A stretch of DNA of 64,000 bases from Enoplosus armatus (taxonomy: Eukaryota > Chordata > Actinopteri > Centrarchiformes > Enoplosidae), in the NCBI RefSeq assembly GCF_043641665.1, contig NC_092191.1, positions 18,197,501 to 18,261,500 of the forward strand, given 5' to 3'. The position numbers were made by a program, and so were the translations under genes. The first letter of the stretch is position 1, and each line of letters opens with the position of its first letter. Shown here piece after piece: positions 1 through 57,197 of this stretch. Below the pieces are notes generated by a model that was not told where the DNA came from, made no database searches, and was given only the letters and a program-made list of their open reading frames with translations.

Positions 1-2771
1 TTTTGACACACACACAGAGTCACAAGGTGACAACACAAGCTGTCGCAGCTGGTAATAATGTAGTAATGACTACTGAGTACTCATGGGTCGTAACGTCAAC
101 ATGTTGACGGGCGTCGCGGTTGGTGGGATCCCATCGCAAGATAGTCACTAGTTTGTGAGTGTTTGTGGTTTAATGCATGTGCTTACAGTCCATAGCCCAG
201 CCCACTTCTCCATGGAGCTCACCACAAACACTCCCATTCAGTGCACACACCTACTCAGTCTTACTTACCGTCTGCTGCCACATGTTGTATTGTTGTGTGT
301 GTTGTGTTTCTTGCAAAGTTGAAGGGCTGAGTTAAGCTCTAGAGGAGAAGAGCATTAAAAAGACATTAATTAGGTGGTGCGATGTATTCCCAGTCGTTGC
401 AAAATCAAGAGTTATAGCACCGCACTAAACCCTTATGGAGATGGAGCCTGTAGGGTTGATAAAATCATTATAAGTTTGATAGATAATGGAAGTTGAAGGG
501 TGATGCAGTGCCAGGAGATAAAGGTGGGAGGGTAAGGTTGTCAGATGATATAAGCATGTGTGTGTGTGTGTGTGCTTGTACATGTGTACTTGCGCATATG
601 TCTATCCAGCCTCGCTGCAGTGAGATCAGTGTGTGAGGGCGTGCTTGTTTGCAGACTTAAGTGTGACTCCGTACAACGCCTCCCTCGCCTTGCCGCTCCT
701 CACCCCGAGTGTCCTCAGAGAATGCGGCTCATTCCTGCGGGACTCGTCTCATTAGTTCAGTAATTAAGATAAAGGAGGTTTTAATTGCAGCTGTGATTCA
801 TGCTAATGATTGTGGGACTCAAGATGAGGATTTCCTTTCCCTCCTCCAATCAGTGTGCGGATCTGGGATTTGGTGTGTACAAGAGATAGCATCACAGCAG
901 CGCTCTGCCGCCAGTGGTTGCAGTTGTTATTGTTTGTTATGGTGGCAGAGATTCAGGGGGGTGGTTCTGATGGTAAATCCCTGGTCCACAGGGTATGATG
1001 TATCCCTTATTAAACCTCTGACCTACTGGTCTCATTATATATCAAAAGCTCTAACCACAGCCCGCTACTGATTAAAGCTTTTTGCTACTAAGATTCTATT
1101 TTTGGACCCAAAATGCTTCTACAATAACAAATACTCCCACCGTTCATAATGAAAATAAGGCATTTATTACATGCCCTTAATGGTTGTTGCCCTAAACAAA
1201 CATACACTGGAGAGGTGATATTCATATAATGACCCACTCATCATTGTAGATACTGCTATAATTGCTCCTTACATTTCCTGTTTTTTACGTGTAACAGTGA
1301 CATCCAAATGTGCATTTAATACTTCCCTGCATGTCTCAATTGTGGTTTACAGTATAATTACCAAAGCCTAGAGACCAGCTTAAAAGCACCATTAACCATG
1401 TGATATGTATTTGCACAAAACCATTTAAACAAACAAGAAAAAGTAGTTTCTTTAGTTCTAATCCACCAGTTATCATGTTGGTATGCCTTAGATTGCTGAG
1501 AGGCATGCTGGACTGAAATTAAATCATGGGTCTGAGAGATTTTTGTGATTAATGGATTTGTAATTTCTGCAGGCCTTTTTATTTGAGAAAAGCTGTGCAA
1601 AGTCACTGACAAATCATTATTGATCGGACAAAAGTTATGGAGGTGCTCTGGCAATAATCGCTACTACCTAGCTCTCTCCTGGTACTGCTAATGTTCGGCC
1701 AAATATTTGATACGTGATAAAATCCGAATGCACTTCCCCTGATCTGAAACTCTCTGCCGACAGAACTCCACATCTTCTGTGTAACAAAAATGGGATCTTT
1801 CCCTCGTCATCATTACATTGTCTCAGCCAGTCTAATTTGGCCACTGGCAATATTATATCAAGTGATGCTTTTTACAGTTGCTCTAAATGTCCATTAAAAT
1901 CCTGTTTCAAAAATATAAATTTGTTCTTGGCTCATGCTGGTAATTGACCCATTAGGAAATGCAGAGAGGGAAGCAGAAGATTTCACCAGGTGTTCTGGTA
2001 TCTCTTGAGTAGCAACCATGTGTTCAGGGAATCAAATATCCGCCTGCTCAGTCTTGTTTCACTGGTTGCTATGACTCCAGTCACTGTCAGGAATATTAAA
2101 TGACCTTTTCACGTAACAGTTCTAGGCTTAGAGTAGCATGATTTCCATTTTGCCCCCAGTTGTTACATGTTTTAGTACAATATACCTTCATATTAGTTCA
2201 CCTGGGGGTTAAAAAACTGTAAATAATAATTTTTAGTGACCAAAATGCTTATGTGCATTTTTTTGTACATAGGATAGTGAAAGTCATTGTCGTCAATGGG
2301 ATGATGTTTTAGACAATCAACAGTTTGATACCGACTTTGTTTCTCTCGATTTGATTGGAACACAGATTAGAGCAGGTGTGTGGTTGTTCACAGGGATACA
2401 TTTTTACAAAAGGTAAAGATCAAACAGTGTAATTACCCTTAGTGGTTTTTCTGACAAAACCAATTTCAGCAATGAGCTTTTGCAATGAGCTTTTGTCCTC
2501 ATGCACAGTGTATTACACCTTAGCTTTTGGCCAACAGCTCTGCACATGTATGTGACAAACAATCCCAAAACGTCAGCCATTATCCACTCAAACCCACCCC
2601 GAGGATGACAAAGGCAGGAGCACAGACAGCCTCGGTCAGTCTCACTGACACCAACGACCTGAGGGACTTGACACTCCAAAGCCCAGATGGACTCACTCTG
2701 GCACAACGTGCACACAGGACATGCTCATGTGAGGATGTCTGCATGCATAAAGTACATACATGGATAGACCA

Positions 2772-2789
2772 CCCCCCCCCCCCCCCCCC
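2772..2789 (+). repeat. poly-C tract (18 bp)
   Basis: Uninterrupted run of C; read on the other strand it makes a false poly-glycine frame. Confidence 0.95.
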
Positions 2790-5184
2790 TTCACACAGAC
2801 ACAGACAGAGGGACAGAGGACGAAGGGAAAAAAGGAGGTCAAAGTATGATTCTTAAGAAATATGAAAATATCCCATATTTGACCCAATAGACATAAACAT
2901 TACCTCAGTAAAAAGAGCCTGGCTATCTGTGATTCCTATTACAGAGAGTTAGAGGTCAACAAGTCTTGTCCAAGAGTATTGCTGTCCGTTAGGATAAGAG
3001 TTAAGCCCTTGTGTAAAGTTTGTGTAGCCTCTCCACTGTGCTGTAATGATAGTGTAAGAACAAGCAGAATAAAAGTCAGCCTAGCGTCTCACAGAATGAA
3101 AGGACATCCCCCGAGCCTTTCATATCAGCCCGTTGTTTATCTGTGTGTGCTTGTTTCTATCTCTTTTGTCACACGCAAGCACAACTAATCCCATCTTAAG
3201 CCCTTTTCCATCTCTACCCTTTTCTTTCCTTTTGGACGATACTTGCTTTCTCATTGCATCGTCTCCATGTCGGGAAACTGCAGTGAAGAAATTGTCACAA
3301 TGCCAGCCAGCTCCTAGTTCTCACATTCTCTTGCCTGACCGCATTGGATTTTAATTTGCAGCAACCCAAGCAGAATAATTGGCTAAATTGATAAAAGATG
3401 ATAACTCAATTTTTCTATTTACTAAAAAATTCTACACTATTTTGAAGTTTGTCGGAGGCTGTGGAGTGAGACCACATATTGCACACAGACACAGTGTAGC
3501 CACAGGCATTCACTGACTTCCATGGCCTTTGTCTGGGACTGCATGTGAACACTGTCTGTCCCTGGCACAGGAGTGAGGCAGACGACAAGGTCCAGTGCAG
3601 CAGGTCTGAGGGAGACGACTGGCCTCGTCTTCCAGCCTCCTTCTAGCATACAGGTCAGACAGGTATGGCCGCGCCGTTTCCCTCCTGGACAGACTGATAA
3701 GTAGTAAAGGCGATTATTTCCCCTCGTCTGCCTTTCCACACATATCTCTATCCTTCAGTACTGCTACACCCCGATGCTCTGATTCCATGCTACCCAACTC
3801 GTATCAGCAGGGATGCTGTAATATGGACAAGGCTAATACCTGTTATTCTATGGAGAGTTGTTATTGTGACTGCCGCTTCGCTGGGATTTCTCCGGGTTTT
3901 CAATTAGACGCTCTGAGGCTCTCCGAGCCCCATTGCTATGTAATCTCTTAGAGAAGGCAGATAGTCTGCGGGACACTGATCAAAACACAATCCAAAGTCT
4001 AGTTGAGTCTAGTAGAGCCTAGCAATTGTGTTCACAATCAAGTCCAGACCTCACTGGCCTATGATAGGTTTCATACAGTAGGTTTCCTCAGTTGATCTCT
4101 TCTGTCTTCTCTTCATCCCACAGTTACATGCATTCAACAATTCACACTAAATTGAATGAAATTCAATATTTCATTCAATATTTAAAAATACGCAAAATCA
4201 GACATTAAGGTATATACTATGTTAAAAAGAAAAATAGAAATAATAAAGAAAATAAAAGATTAGATTACATTTACCAAGATTCAGTCAGAATCCTCCACTC
4301 TGCGCTTGATCTCATACATTGGTTGCTGTCCTCTCAAAACAAAACGTTTTTAGCAATGTTACATCCCTAACATATATTTACCTTCAACATATTAACAATA
4401 TAATAACATAATAACATATTTCACCTTTATCTATTGATGCTATAGGTTCTCCTTTATTTTCATTTATCTACAGGATAAAGGGGATGCTGCTGGCTTTGAG
4501 AAATGTTATCCTAAGCTATCTGCTTCTGAACAAGCGCATTTCCAGATGTCAAACCCAATTTCCTTTGCTGCTGTCTTCCAGCCAGCTGTTGTTTTGTACA
4601 GAGTGTGCAAAAACATATTTTGTATTGTCTAGCAAACTGCAAAAAATATCCCAAGTACTGTAGTCTACTCTTAGAGACACAGACAAAGATTCTCACACAC
4701 ACACAAAGTGAAGAGATAAGACTACAGTGCCAGCACAATGCTCTGTTGAAAAGAATGTGACATGCTGAGCTGATAGATCAAAGCCAGCAATCAATAGCTC
4801 TGGATCTGATTATTTTCCATGAGACCTGAAGATTGTGGATCGATATTTTGTGTCTGTGACCAGGTTGAGAATCAGTTTAGCTTCTACTGTGGCATCTGGA
4901 ACCAGAGTCAACAGAGGAAGCTCTCAGGAATCTGTAGTACTGGAAGTACAATGATAAGTGCACCATTACTCAGAGAGAAGAAGAAACATAAACCCTTAAA
5001 ATAATTTCCCTGCCCATCATTGCAGAGACACATGTTCAGTTGCAGGTAGGAGCACCTCAGGCTCTGTCCGGCGTTTTATTAAATGCAATTGGCCAAGCTG
5101 ACTGGTGAGAAGCAGGTGTGGGATTGTGTCCTAGTCATAGAACAGACAACTCCTACTGGTTCACTGGGCAGAGTGCTTAGAGGG

Positions 5185-5238
5185 AGGATGGGAACTGGGG
5201 GGGATAGCTTGAGGGTGGGAACTGGGGGGATAGCTTGA
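5185..5238 (+). repeat. two-copy 26-28-bp tandem duplication
   Basis: GGGAACTGGGG(G)GGATAGCTTGA occurs twice back to back, differing by one G and one base. G-rich. Confidence 0.85.
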
Positions 5239-5626
5239 ACCTCCCACACCCTTTTTTTCCACCAAACATGCCCAGTTTGTGTTGTGAAGTCACTGATGAA
5301 GAGCATTAAGTAAAGCACTACCTATCCGACAGGAATGTAAACGGAATCCAAAAGATTACAACACACTTTCTAAACTGTATCCCCGTCCTCTCTGCCATTT
5401 TCTGTCCCAGTAAGATTCAAGATTAGAGTTATAAAACTCTGGAAATGTGCGCCATTAAGGCCGCAGTCACCATTTGAATAAAATAGATTTGCTCTGCATA
5501 ATGACGCTCTGTTCCTCGCAGTGACACTTGCAGTGCTGGTGTTTGATAAAGCAGACATAATTTTGTCACAAAGTGGAGGTAGCCATGAAAGTGACACTTC
5601 TCCATTCCAAGATCAAGAGAAATGTA

Positions 5627-5639
5627 GGGGGGGGGGGGG
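5627..5639 (+). repeat. poly-G tract (13 bp)
   Basis: Uninterrupted run of G in intronic sequence. Confidence 0.95.
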
Positions 5640-6992
5640 ATCAACGGGAACTCCTCTACATGCAGCTGCTAGTCAAAGCTGAGGCATCAGGAGCTCCTCA
5701 ACAACAGTGAAAGTGCATCTAACCAGCTTTGTCAACCACACAGAGAGTGATACCTGGGCAAAAAAGGAAGTTGCTTTATATTTTCTTAGAATATTTGTCC
5801 TTGAACCTATTTAGAAGAAAAACTTGTGATTAAACTAGTTCATTGAGTATTCATGAAATGCAGCTTGTCTGCCAATGGCAAGACACCCACAGGGCCATTA
5901 TCACTCCTCATCACACACACACACACAAACACATACATATGCACTGGTAACTGTCATGCACTGAGGAGTGTGTGTCAATACACAATAAGCATGTGCACAA
6001 GCAAGTTGGTGTATGTGAGAAGCTGTTCGTTTAGATTTAGAAGTGTGTAGTTTGAAGACAATAACTAAAACCTCATCATCAACATGATTTGCCTGTAGGC
6101 GTAATCCTTAAAAGTGACACTAATTTGTGTACATTTAGCAAAGTACACAAAATCTTAGCCCCAAGACTCTGAGCACTGGCTGCATGCCATATCACATTAC
6201 TAGAATGTTCCAGCGCCCCCATGGTGTTGTCACAAACTAGAGAAAACAGTTGTCACTGGCTTAGTCATGGCGATTACACTTGGAGAACTCCTGCTTTGGC
6301 TGTCCTCAAAAGATCATTGCTCGGAGAAAGTCATTGTCATCCACTTGTCGCACGTCCGATTGAACTCATCAGATCAAATGCCTTATTTGTTCTGTTCTCT
6401 TGTGCAATCCCCACATAATAACTGCACATGTATGTTTTCCACTTTTGCGAGTCAATATACTCTCTCCCATTTCAAGCCTCTCTATTTTTCCCACTCTGCG
6501 CTCTCTCGTTTGCTCTTTGTAAGTGGAGGAGAGAATTTCAATGAGGAAACTGTTCTCAGTAAATGAGCCTTCTCTTCATTGTTCATGACACAAGAATTTA
6601 AATGTGCTTGTCAATAGATGATACGAAATCCGCACCCGTGTTTTTTATATGCTTTGGCAATGCTGAGATTATTCAAAGAGGCAAACTGTTTGGATTACTT
6701 TTATCTTGTAATTGTAGTACTAGCTATTGAAGCTATTGCGCACATACTAAATTTGCACCACATGGAAATAATGGCTGTTGATGTGAGTTTGTGTGTGCGT
6801 GCATGCTTGTGATTTATTTTGGTGTGTGTGTTGTGTGAGAGTGCATTTGAGTGTGTACTCCACATTAGACAAAATCATGGCATGGTGTCTCATTTTCCAG
6901 TTCAGTACTGTTGGTAATGTGAGAGCATGGCTAATCCCCCAGAGTCTCACATCATAGAATCAAACTCTGCCAGTTAGCACCACTTGCACTCT

Positions 6993-6993
<1 letters not shown>

Positions 6994-7052
<59 letters not shown>
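6994..7052 (+). repeat. (CA)n microsatellite
   Basis: About 29 uninterrupted CA units. Confidence 0.97.
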
Positions 7053-7053
<1 letters not shown>

Positions 7054-7495
7054 TATATCTACATAAGAATTCAGAAACACACACATGAAACTCATAAACA
7101 CAGCCACTCAATATGAAAATCAAATGCCAGGAGCAAGGAGTGCATTTATTTGTGCTGGATTTGAGCGAGTGCGGATCTGTGTGCAGCAGTTTTCACCCCC
7201 CTGGGGGTCTAATCACAATGTCCTGGCAGATCACTGGAGAACACTTTCTATCAGCAATTAGAATATGATTATATTTTCCTCTCAGTGGGACCTTTGAGTC
7301 ACTCTGTGTAATTTCAGTCTGTCTCTCTGGTCAAGCTCGACACAGCGGAGATGAGGTGGAAGGCCGTTCTGTGGGACCTGAAGCAGTGAGTCAAAGCCTC
7401 TTTACCGGATGCATACAGAGAGTAGAACCGAGTAGAACAGTCTGCTGTTACTGTGCACATGTACATTACAGCACACCACGTGTGTGCTTTTGCAG

Positions 7496-7497
<2 letters not shown>

Positions 7498-7531
<34 letters not shown>
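7498..7531 (+). repeat. (GT)n microsatellite
   Basis: About 17 GT units; produces spurious VCVC frames. Confidence 0.95.
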
Positions 7532-7534
<3 letters not shown>

Positions 7535-7929
7535 TGTATAAACGCCACTCGTTGCTTTGCCAGGTGAGTGCGCAGTCGTCCGGGTAAGGATCGGCTGTTG
7601 GAGTAGATTGGCATGCTAGTCAGGCCACTGAAGCTGACAAACCAATTTAGAGGCATGATGCCCACACTGAGTGGGTCTGAGTCCCTGGTGCACATTACCC
7701 CCCACCACCACCACCAATCGTTATCAACATCAACCTCATGCCTGCCCCGCCCAAAAAGAAGTATTGCAATGAATGTTGTGTCAGCTGTTTTGCACTGGTG
7801 CGTGACGCTAAATGACAAATTCCTGTTTCTACGAGTGTTCATTTTCTGTTACCCAAACTGTGAGACTGTCCTCCCACGAAAAATGCAAGCATCGGTGTTT
7901 TCAGCAAATGGCCAAAAAACGACATGCGA

Positions 7930-8290
7930 TCACATTTAAGTGACAAAGCCCTCTAGCGGCTGTAGGAGTTATAACTCCTGTCCTTCGGTAACAAAGGAGA
8001 AAGTGGTGTGACATTATTATAGACCCTCAAAGTCAGCAAAACGTCAGACTTTAAAACAGCAGACTGGTGTTCATTTCACGTTATCAAAGTTGGTTCCTTT
8101 TAGTCATGACTGCAGCAGTACCCTAACCTTAACCAGGTGTTTTTTTAACCGTGCCGACAAAGGTCCCCTAAATTTAACAAAGTAGTAATTTTAATCCATC
8201 CATCCATTTTGATCTTTCTTAGCCCTTTTTGTCCTTTTTTTGCCTAAACTTAACCAAACCTGAACCACAGGTGTATAATCAGAAAATGAA
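7930..8290 (+). repeat. possible interspersed repeat
   Basis: The stretch with CCCTCTAGCGGCTGTAGGAG, ACCCTCAAAGTCAGCAAAAC and two CCTAAnnTTAACCA blocks looks like a dispersed fish repeat rather than unique intron. I have only word-level recall for this, and the ends are approximate. Confidence 0.3.
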
Positions 8291-11087
8291 ATTGATTGGA
8301 AATTGAAACATTGACTTTTCATGATTTCGGAAGGCACATTCAAACATCATGTCATCTTGACCAATCGTTCTGGAGTAGTATAGCTTTAATATAAATTCTT
8401 ATCAGCATGTGTGTATTTTTAAGTTAGGCTTTATCATGTTAAGACCTTGAGTAATGCAGGAGTCACACTTCATTCCTATTTCCACTTTTGTCCAGTCCCA
8501 CAATTAAATGGATCATGTAAACTGGATATAATCAGCAGTAGTTTTTGTCTCTGCTACCTCCATCCCTTTCCCCACCTTTTGGCCTCAATCCAGGCTAATT
8601 ACCCAAGGGCCCTGCTCTCTCTGCTGGCCTGCCTCTTCTCCTCTACACCCCCTCTGTGCGCTTTGTTCTGCAGCTTCCCTCCCCTCCATTCCAGCCATGG
8701 TACAGGGCAATAATAGAGCAGTGAGTGGGGAGTGAGGAACACAGGCATGGGTTAATCTGTTGACCCTAGCCATTGTGCACTGTAGACTTACCATCTGACC
8801 ATGTTTCTCTGGAGTCTAGACCTCAGCTATTACTATAAACTATCTGAAAGAGGGATTCTTAATCCCTCAAAGTCCAGCTCAAGGTTCATAGTGTGCCCTG
8901 CTTACAAAAAAGGAATGTGAAAATGCATGTGTGAATTCAGAGAAAATGCTGTTTTTTCAGGCATGTTGGATTTGGTTTTTGCACATTGTCACATATACTA
9001 ATAAGTGAGGAAAGAAACATAATTTCAGTCCAGGAAGTTGTGCTTTATTTGTATCGAACATATGCTCAGTGTTGTAGTATGCTCAATTAAATAACACCTC
9101 AGCAAAACTGCACATATGAAATTATCTGTAATTGACAAGAGTGAATATCTATATATCCTTCGACTTTTACATAGACTGGGAATGATTTTTCAGAGCATAT
9201 TTGCCCTTTTTTCACCCAGCGATTATCCTGTTGCACATACAGTTTGTGGCAGCACAGAGGAGTTGCTGTCAGCTGGTAAGGGCGGTCTGTATTAACAAGG
9301 CATAAGTGAATTAGCTCCAGGTGGACTTGAGCCCTCTCATACAGCTCTGTCTCCTCCAATGTTTGCCTTTCGCTGAGCAGATCGCTCTGATAACATCCAC
9401 ATGTATGAACTGCCACTATCTAAAGATTGCACAGGGGCTTCGGTGCAGTCAACACTTATTGCAGGCACAAAGAATCACAATGAAATTGTGAAGACATTCA
9501 GTGTTTTTGAATGAGAGTAGATGGATGGAAGACACCAGGCGATGTGTGGTGGGTGGGGTGGGGTAGGTATTTTCGTTTGTTGTCTCCATCTGCTGGGTGT
9601 AATTAGCAGGCAACAGCTACAAGATGCCTGATAGAGAGCGAGACTGAGAGGGAAAGAAGAGAGTTGTGAAACTTAACAAGAAAGACAGTAATTTCAAAAG
9701 GAAGAGAGGGAATAAGAAAATATGAGAATAGGACTCAAGTGGGTCTCAGTCTAATATTTTAACCTGAGTAATTGAAGTGAATAGAGACCACCAGACACTC
9801 TTGAACTTGTTAATGAGAACAGTGCAGTGTTCATAATTTGAAATGCCTCTCTTTGAAGGAGTGTATAGACTATAACAAGGTTAATGTAATTCATCAGCCC
9901 ATGTGAAGTGATGTAGTTCAGGAGAAATGTGCAGTGTGCCAACAAAGTAGTCCATCAGTCTGGTATGCAATCTTGTCTTGAGCTTTAGTATCTTGTGTTT
10001 CAGAATTTGGGGTTGTTTGTTTGGATTGTTTTCTCAGCAGAAGCTTAGCTTATTTGATTAAACAAGCATACCGTATTTTCATTATTGAAAGTGAGTTAGA
10101 AGGAAGTCATCTCATCCTGTTGATCACATTTCAAATGGACATCTGCACACGTCCTCATATGCTGAGACATCTCTTCACCTGTCCTCTGGCTTTTACCCAG
10201 GATGCATGTAGTGGACTTTCCACACATGACACATGTTGCAAAGCACGCTTGCACACTTCTTATGTGTCTATTGTGTTTTACAATTAAAAGAAAATACTGA
10301 AGAAAGGACTTACATTTGCAAATTTGCAAAGATTCGATCAATACCTAATGATATGATTAAATATCATCATATCAAATATAAATGAGAATTTTTAAAGCCA
10401 ATTTTAAAAATATTTTACATCTTACATTGTTTACATCCATGTTTGCTTGCTAGCAGTCGTCGTCTTCACTGCCTTTACTGGTGCATTGGTACGCTTCTTT
10501 TTACCAGCACCAACTGTAAATCAGCAGAATAGCGTGAAACCAACAGAAATGTGTATCACATCGTCTATGTGCTCACACACGAGGATTCTTTCCTAAAAAC
10601 ATTGCCCCAGAGCACTACTAGAGGCAGGGTAAGTTATTAGCTGATTTGTACATGGTTCTTGGGATTTTTGTCATCTCTTCAGAATTACTGACTGTGTTGT
10701 CATGAGATGAATTACAGTTAAACTGTAATTGATATACAGTGCAACTTAACCCTGTTCATCCAGTAAAAAGTGAAGAGGAAGGGGAAGCTGGTGTAGTGGA
10801 AGCATGGCCGACAGTGTCAGATGAAACAAAAGGATGCAGGAGAGGCAGCATGTGGACAGGTTGGAGGTGGTGGGTCAGCCTAAGGCAGGTAGAGAGACAA
10901 AAGACATCATAGAAAAAGCTGTATCCATATTGCATGAAATAGAGACATGCACATAGCTCATCCACCGCCTTGCCTTCCAGAGGCTCCTCGCTGCATCTCA
11001 GGGGTTATGTTGAATTATCCACAACGCTAGTTTCGTTTGTCCTTCTCACTTTCTTATCTCTGTCTCTCTCTCCATCCATCCATCTAG

Positions 11088-53983
<42,896 letters not shown>

Positions 53984-54677
53984 GTAAGATACAAGGAACA
54001 GCAGCTGCAACAAGTAGAGCACTGCAAAATCTATCTCAACACAGCAGAAACTAATGCTCTGAAAGGAATTAAATTCTAAGAACTTTTCTTAACCAGTGAT
54101 AACAGATTTGTTTAAGTGACTTGTTACGTCAATGCTTCATTTTATGATGAAAAATAATTCGTCTTTAAACATGCTTCTTCGTGCAGTATAATGCAGTAAC
54201 CTCTACAAAGTGTATATCTAATCTGATCAGAGAGGAGTGATTTTGGGGGATTCAGCATCACATCTTATTACAGAGCCCTCTTATGGTCAGTCATTGTACT
54301 ACAAACTATCTTCACGCTGTAAATTAAATACAGTGGTTGGTTGATAAGCTGATCGACTGTGAAGGCACAGGAAACGCCTTCGTTTGTAAACAGGAAAGCC
54401 ACAAGTCAAATTTCCAAAAAGAGGAAGATGAATGTTGTTGTGTTGTTGCATTTCCTGTTTAGAAATTTCTGTAACATTTAAAAGGCTTTTTAAAATATGT
54501 CTATGTGCGTTGTGCACAGACAGAAGGGGTTATGTACTATATGTGTCATATGTACATGTATTGTCGCATGACAGTCAGTTGTTGTACTTTATGTGGCCTG
54601 TCTTTTCTATTTTTAACTTTGCTTGTCTAGGTCACACAGTCAGATGTGGGTGGTACAAACCTATTAATACAGCTCCT

Positions 54678-54728
54678 GCTATATATATATAAATATAGAT
54701 ATATTTTTTATATAGATATAAATAAATG
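54678..54728 (+). repeat. AT-rich low-complexity block
   Basis: ATATATA and TATAGATA words, about 50 bp. Confidence 0.85.
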
Positions 54729-55046
54729 GCCAATGTAAGACTGCAGAAGAAGCACCAGAGAGGGCAAATGACCAGCAACAGACACCCCCTCCTCCCATCA
54801 GGCTCTCTGTCTCTTCTCATAAAACAAGATACTAAGATTGTTTTACCGTTTTCTCAATGCCACTCTCCCTCTGGTGTGCACCATCTTAGAGGCACACAAG
54901 TGGAACAACCTTGTTCCATTTGTAATGGCTCCCTAGGCAGCAAGTGCAGCACGTCCTTGTGTAATGATAGTTTTGGAGACCTGCCAGTTGAAAGGAACAA
55001 TGATTTCAGAGACTAGACACATAACTTTAAGGTTTAAGAGCTCTGC

Positions 55047-55052
55047 TTTATT
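55047..55052 (-). other. candidate polyadenylation signal for vsir
   Basis: AATAAA on the - strand about 2.1 kb past the vsir stop. A long 3' UTR is known for mammalian VSIR, so 55.0-57.2 kb may be 3' UTR. Only the motif and distance support this. Confidence 0.3.
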
Positions 55053-55198
55053 ATATAAGCTACAACCAGGACAATTTAAATGCAATATACAGGACAAACA
55101 TGCTTTTGCAGCATTGCCCTGTGCCTATGTCTAATAAAGCTTTTTACAGTATAAAACACAAAACACATACATACAGATGCAAAATTGCATGCAAGTGT

Positions 55199-55200
<2 letters not shown>

Positions 55201-55230
<30 letters not shown>
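55201..55230 (+). repeat. (CA)n microsatellite
   Basis: Fifteen CA units, possibly within the vsir 3' UTR. Confidence 0.95.
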
Positions 55231-55232
<2 letters not shown>

Positions 55233-55376
55233 TCAAACCAGACCACAAAGTTATTCTTGAAACTATAACCCAAGATTTGAAAACACACACACAAGCACAC
55301 TTTAACCACAAATACTCAAACATAAGACCTTGGTTTGACGACTTATCAAAGTATTCAAATCTTAGAAAATAAACAA

Positions 55377-55417
55377 ACATACATACATACATACATACAT
55401 ACATACATACATACATT
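55377..55417 (+). repeat. (ACAT)n microsatellite
   Basis: About ten ACAT units, possibly within the vsir 3' UTR. Confidence 0.95.
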
Positions 55418-57159
55418 ATACCCTGTCCTATAGACCTGCTACACATCATTTGGAGACGTTTTCCACTGAGCACCTGCTGTACACATTTCACCTCAATATG
55501 AAAAACACTGTGGTTTCTCACAAACACCCACAGACACAAACTAGGTAATAATAACATTGCAATAATTTGCACTCACTCCTCGTTTTCTCTCAATCTACCT
55601 TGATATGATTTGGTTAACATTTCAATGTTCTCCGTTCTTCCACAAATGTGCTAAATAGTATTCACTTATTAACATCCCATTGCACACATAAAAATATGAC
55701 TGAACACTAATATACACATCCCAACAATTAAATCAAAACACATGAAAACGAAATCAGATAAATATTGACAAAAACAGCATTGAGATTGCAGTGATTTAAC
55801 TATTGGCAGTTTTATGATGGTGTGTTCGTTAACAATCTGTTAGGCTACATTCAAGAGAAAATCAATAAACAGTTTGTTCTTAATTATTAAACTGTAACTT
55901 TCTAAATACTTACTGCACTTTTCAGCACTTTCTGAATATATTTAAGGCCACTGTGAAGTGCTGCGTTTCTGAGAGCACAGGAAGGAAGGAGAGTATTTAC
56001 AGCAACAGCAGTGACAGTAAGCGAAGTGAGCAAAGAGGGAAGAGAAAAGAAGCCGAGGCCAAGTGGAAATGATACTTGGAGGAACAGTGTAATGCCATAA
56101 AAAGAAATGACTGTAAACTTGTACAAGAATATTGGGACTTCTGGGATGATTGAGCCTCCTTTGGTATGAAGTTATTAGAGCACTTTATGACAATGACAGG
56201 GATAAGACCGGGATCGCTTTCACACCCGTGGTTCGGTTCAAAGAAATGATGCATTGTTGTCTTTAAGTTTCAGTCCATTTTGTGTTCCCACTGAGTTATT
56301 ACAACTGAAGTGAGACGTGTTAACATGGTGTCACATGGACTGACAGATAACTCTCATTTTTGACAGTTTTGGTGATTGTCATCCTTCATCAGTGCTACAT
56401 GAACGAAGGATGGAAAATCAACAAATTTACTTTGGTAACTGACAGCAAGTGATAAATAATATTTATCATGGGAGATTGTTTCTTTGACAGTTGCTAATGG
56501 ATTGTGTTACGTTTTTGAAGTCATGCTATTGTCCTACATGTACTATCACATAATCCTGTGGCTGGTCTGCTTTACATTCACACCACAAACAAACCATTTG
56601 ACTGAAGGTGGACAGAAACCGGTCTGTGTAAGTGCAGTTCTTTGGTCCGCACCAAGGTTTGAATTACAGAGTGATAACCAGCCTAAAAGAACCAAACCAT
56701 ACAAGTGAATGCACCATAGTTTTTTTTGAACTGCACCAAACAAGTTGGGTGTGAAAGAGTCCACAGAAACAGTTTTATCACCCCTGCTCATGGCGGGACC
56801 CCCACTCTCAACACTCTGGGTTCTTTCAAGCCGCGGGCACCTGTTGGTCCACGAGCCATTGTCAGTGTTTCGATGGAACGTCACACACAAACCCAGCCTC
56901 CGCCACAACACAAGAGCTCACAAGCAAAAGTTCGCTTTTGGCCTCCAGCTGTTGTTGCAGGTGGAAATTGTTTTTGAATAAAAAACGCAGTCCTTTCCCT
57001 CCTGCGGTCCAGACAATGTACAGACGACAATCCCAGCAGATGTTATTGTGAGACAGCTCATGAGGGCAACATCACTCTGGAGGCAGAGAGAAGAGGAAGA
57101 GAGTTGCAGGACTGTTTCCAGATCAGCAGTTAGAGCGATGAATGGGGTTTCAACCCCCT

Positions 57160-57197
57160 TTAAACCTGCAGGAAGTCTGGAGACTCAAGGATGGTGT
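57160..57197 (-). CDS. vsir: vsir exon 7 (C terminus and stop)
   Basis: Acceptor ctattccag|ACACC; codes DTILESPDFLQV then TAA, against DPVPDSPNFEVI in human. The preceding intron is about 1.8 kb. Short length lowers certainty, but phase and the SPxF motif fit. Confidence 0.85.

Larger units (their letters stand above)
1..11087 (+). other. cdh23 intron sequence (5' part of window)
   Basis: No exon, RNA gene or intact transposon recognised. It holds poly-C, poly-G, CA and GT tracts, a short tandem duplication and one possible dispersed repeat. Long frames here translate only low-complexity or unremarkable sequence. The cdh23 exon preceding EC3 window exon 1 is not here as far as I can see. Confidence 0.7.
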
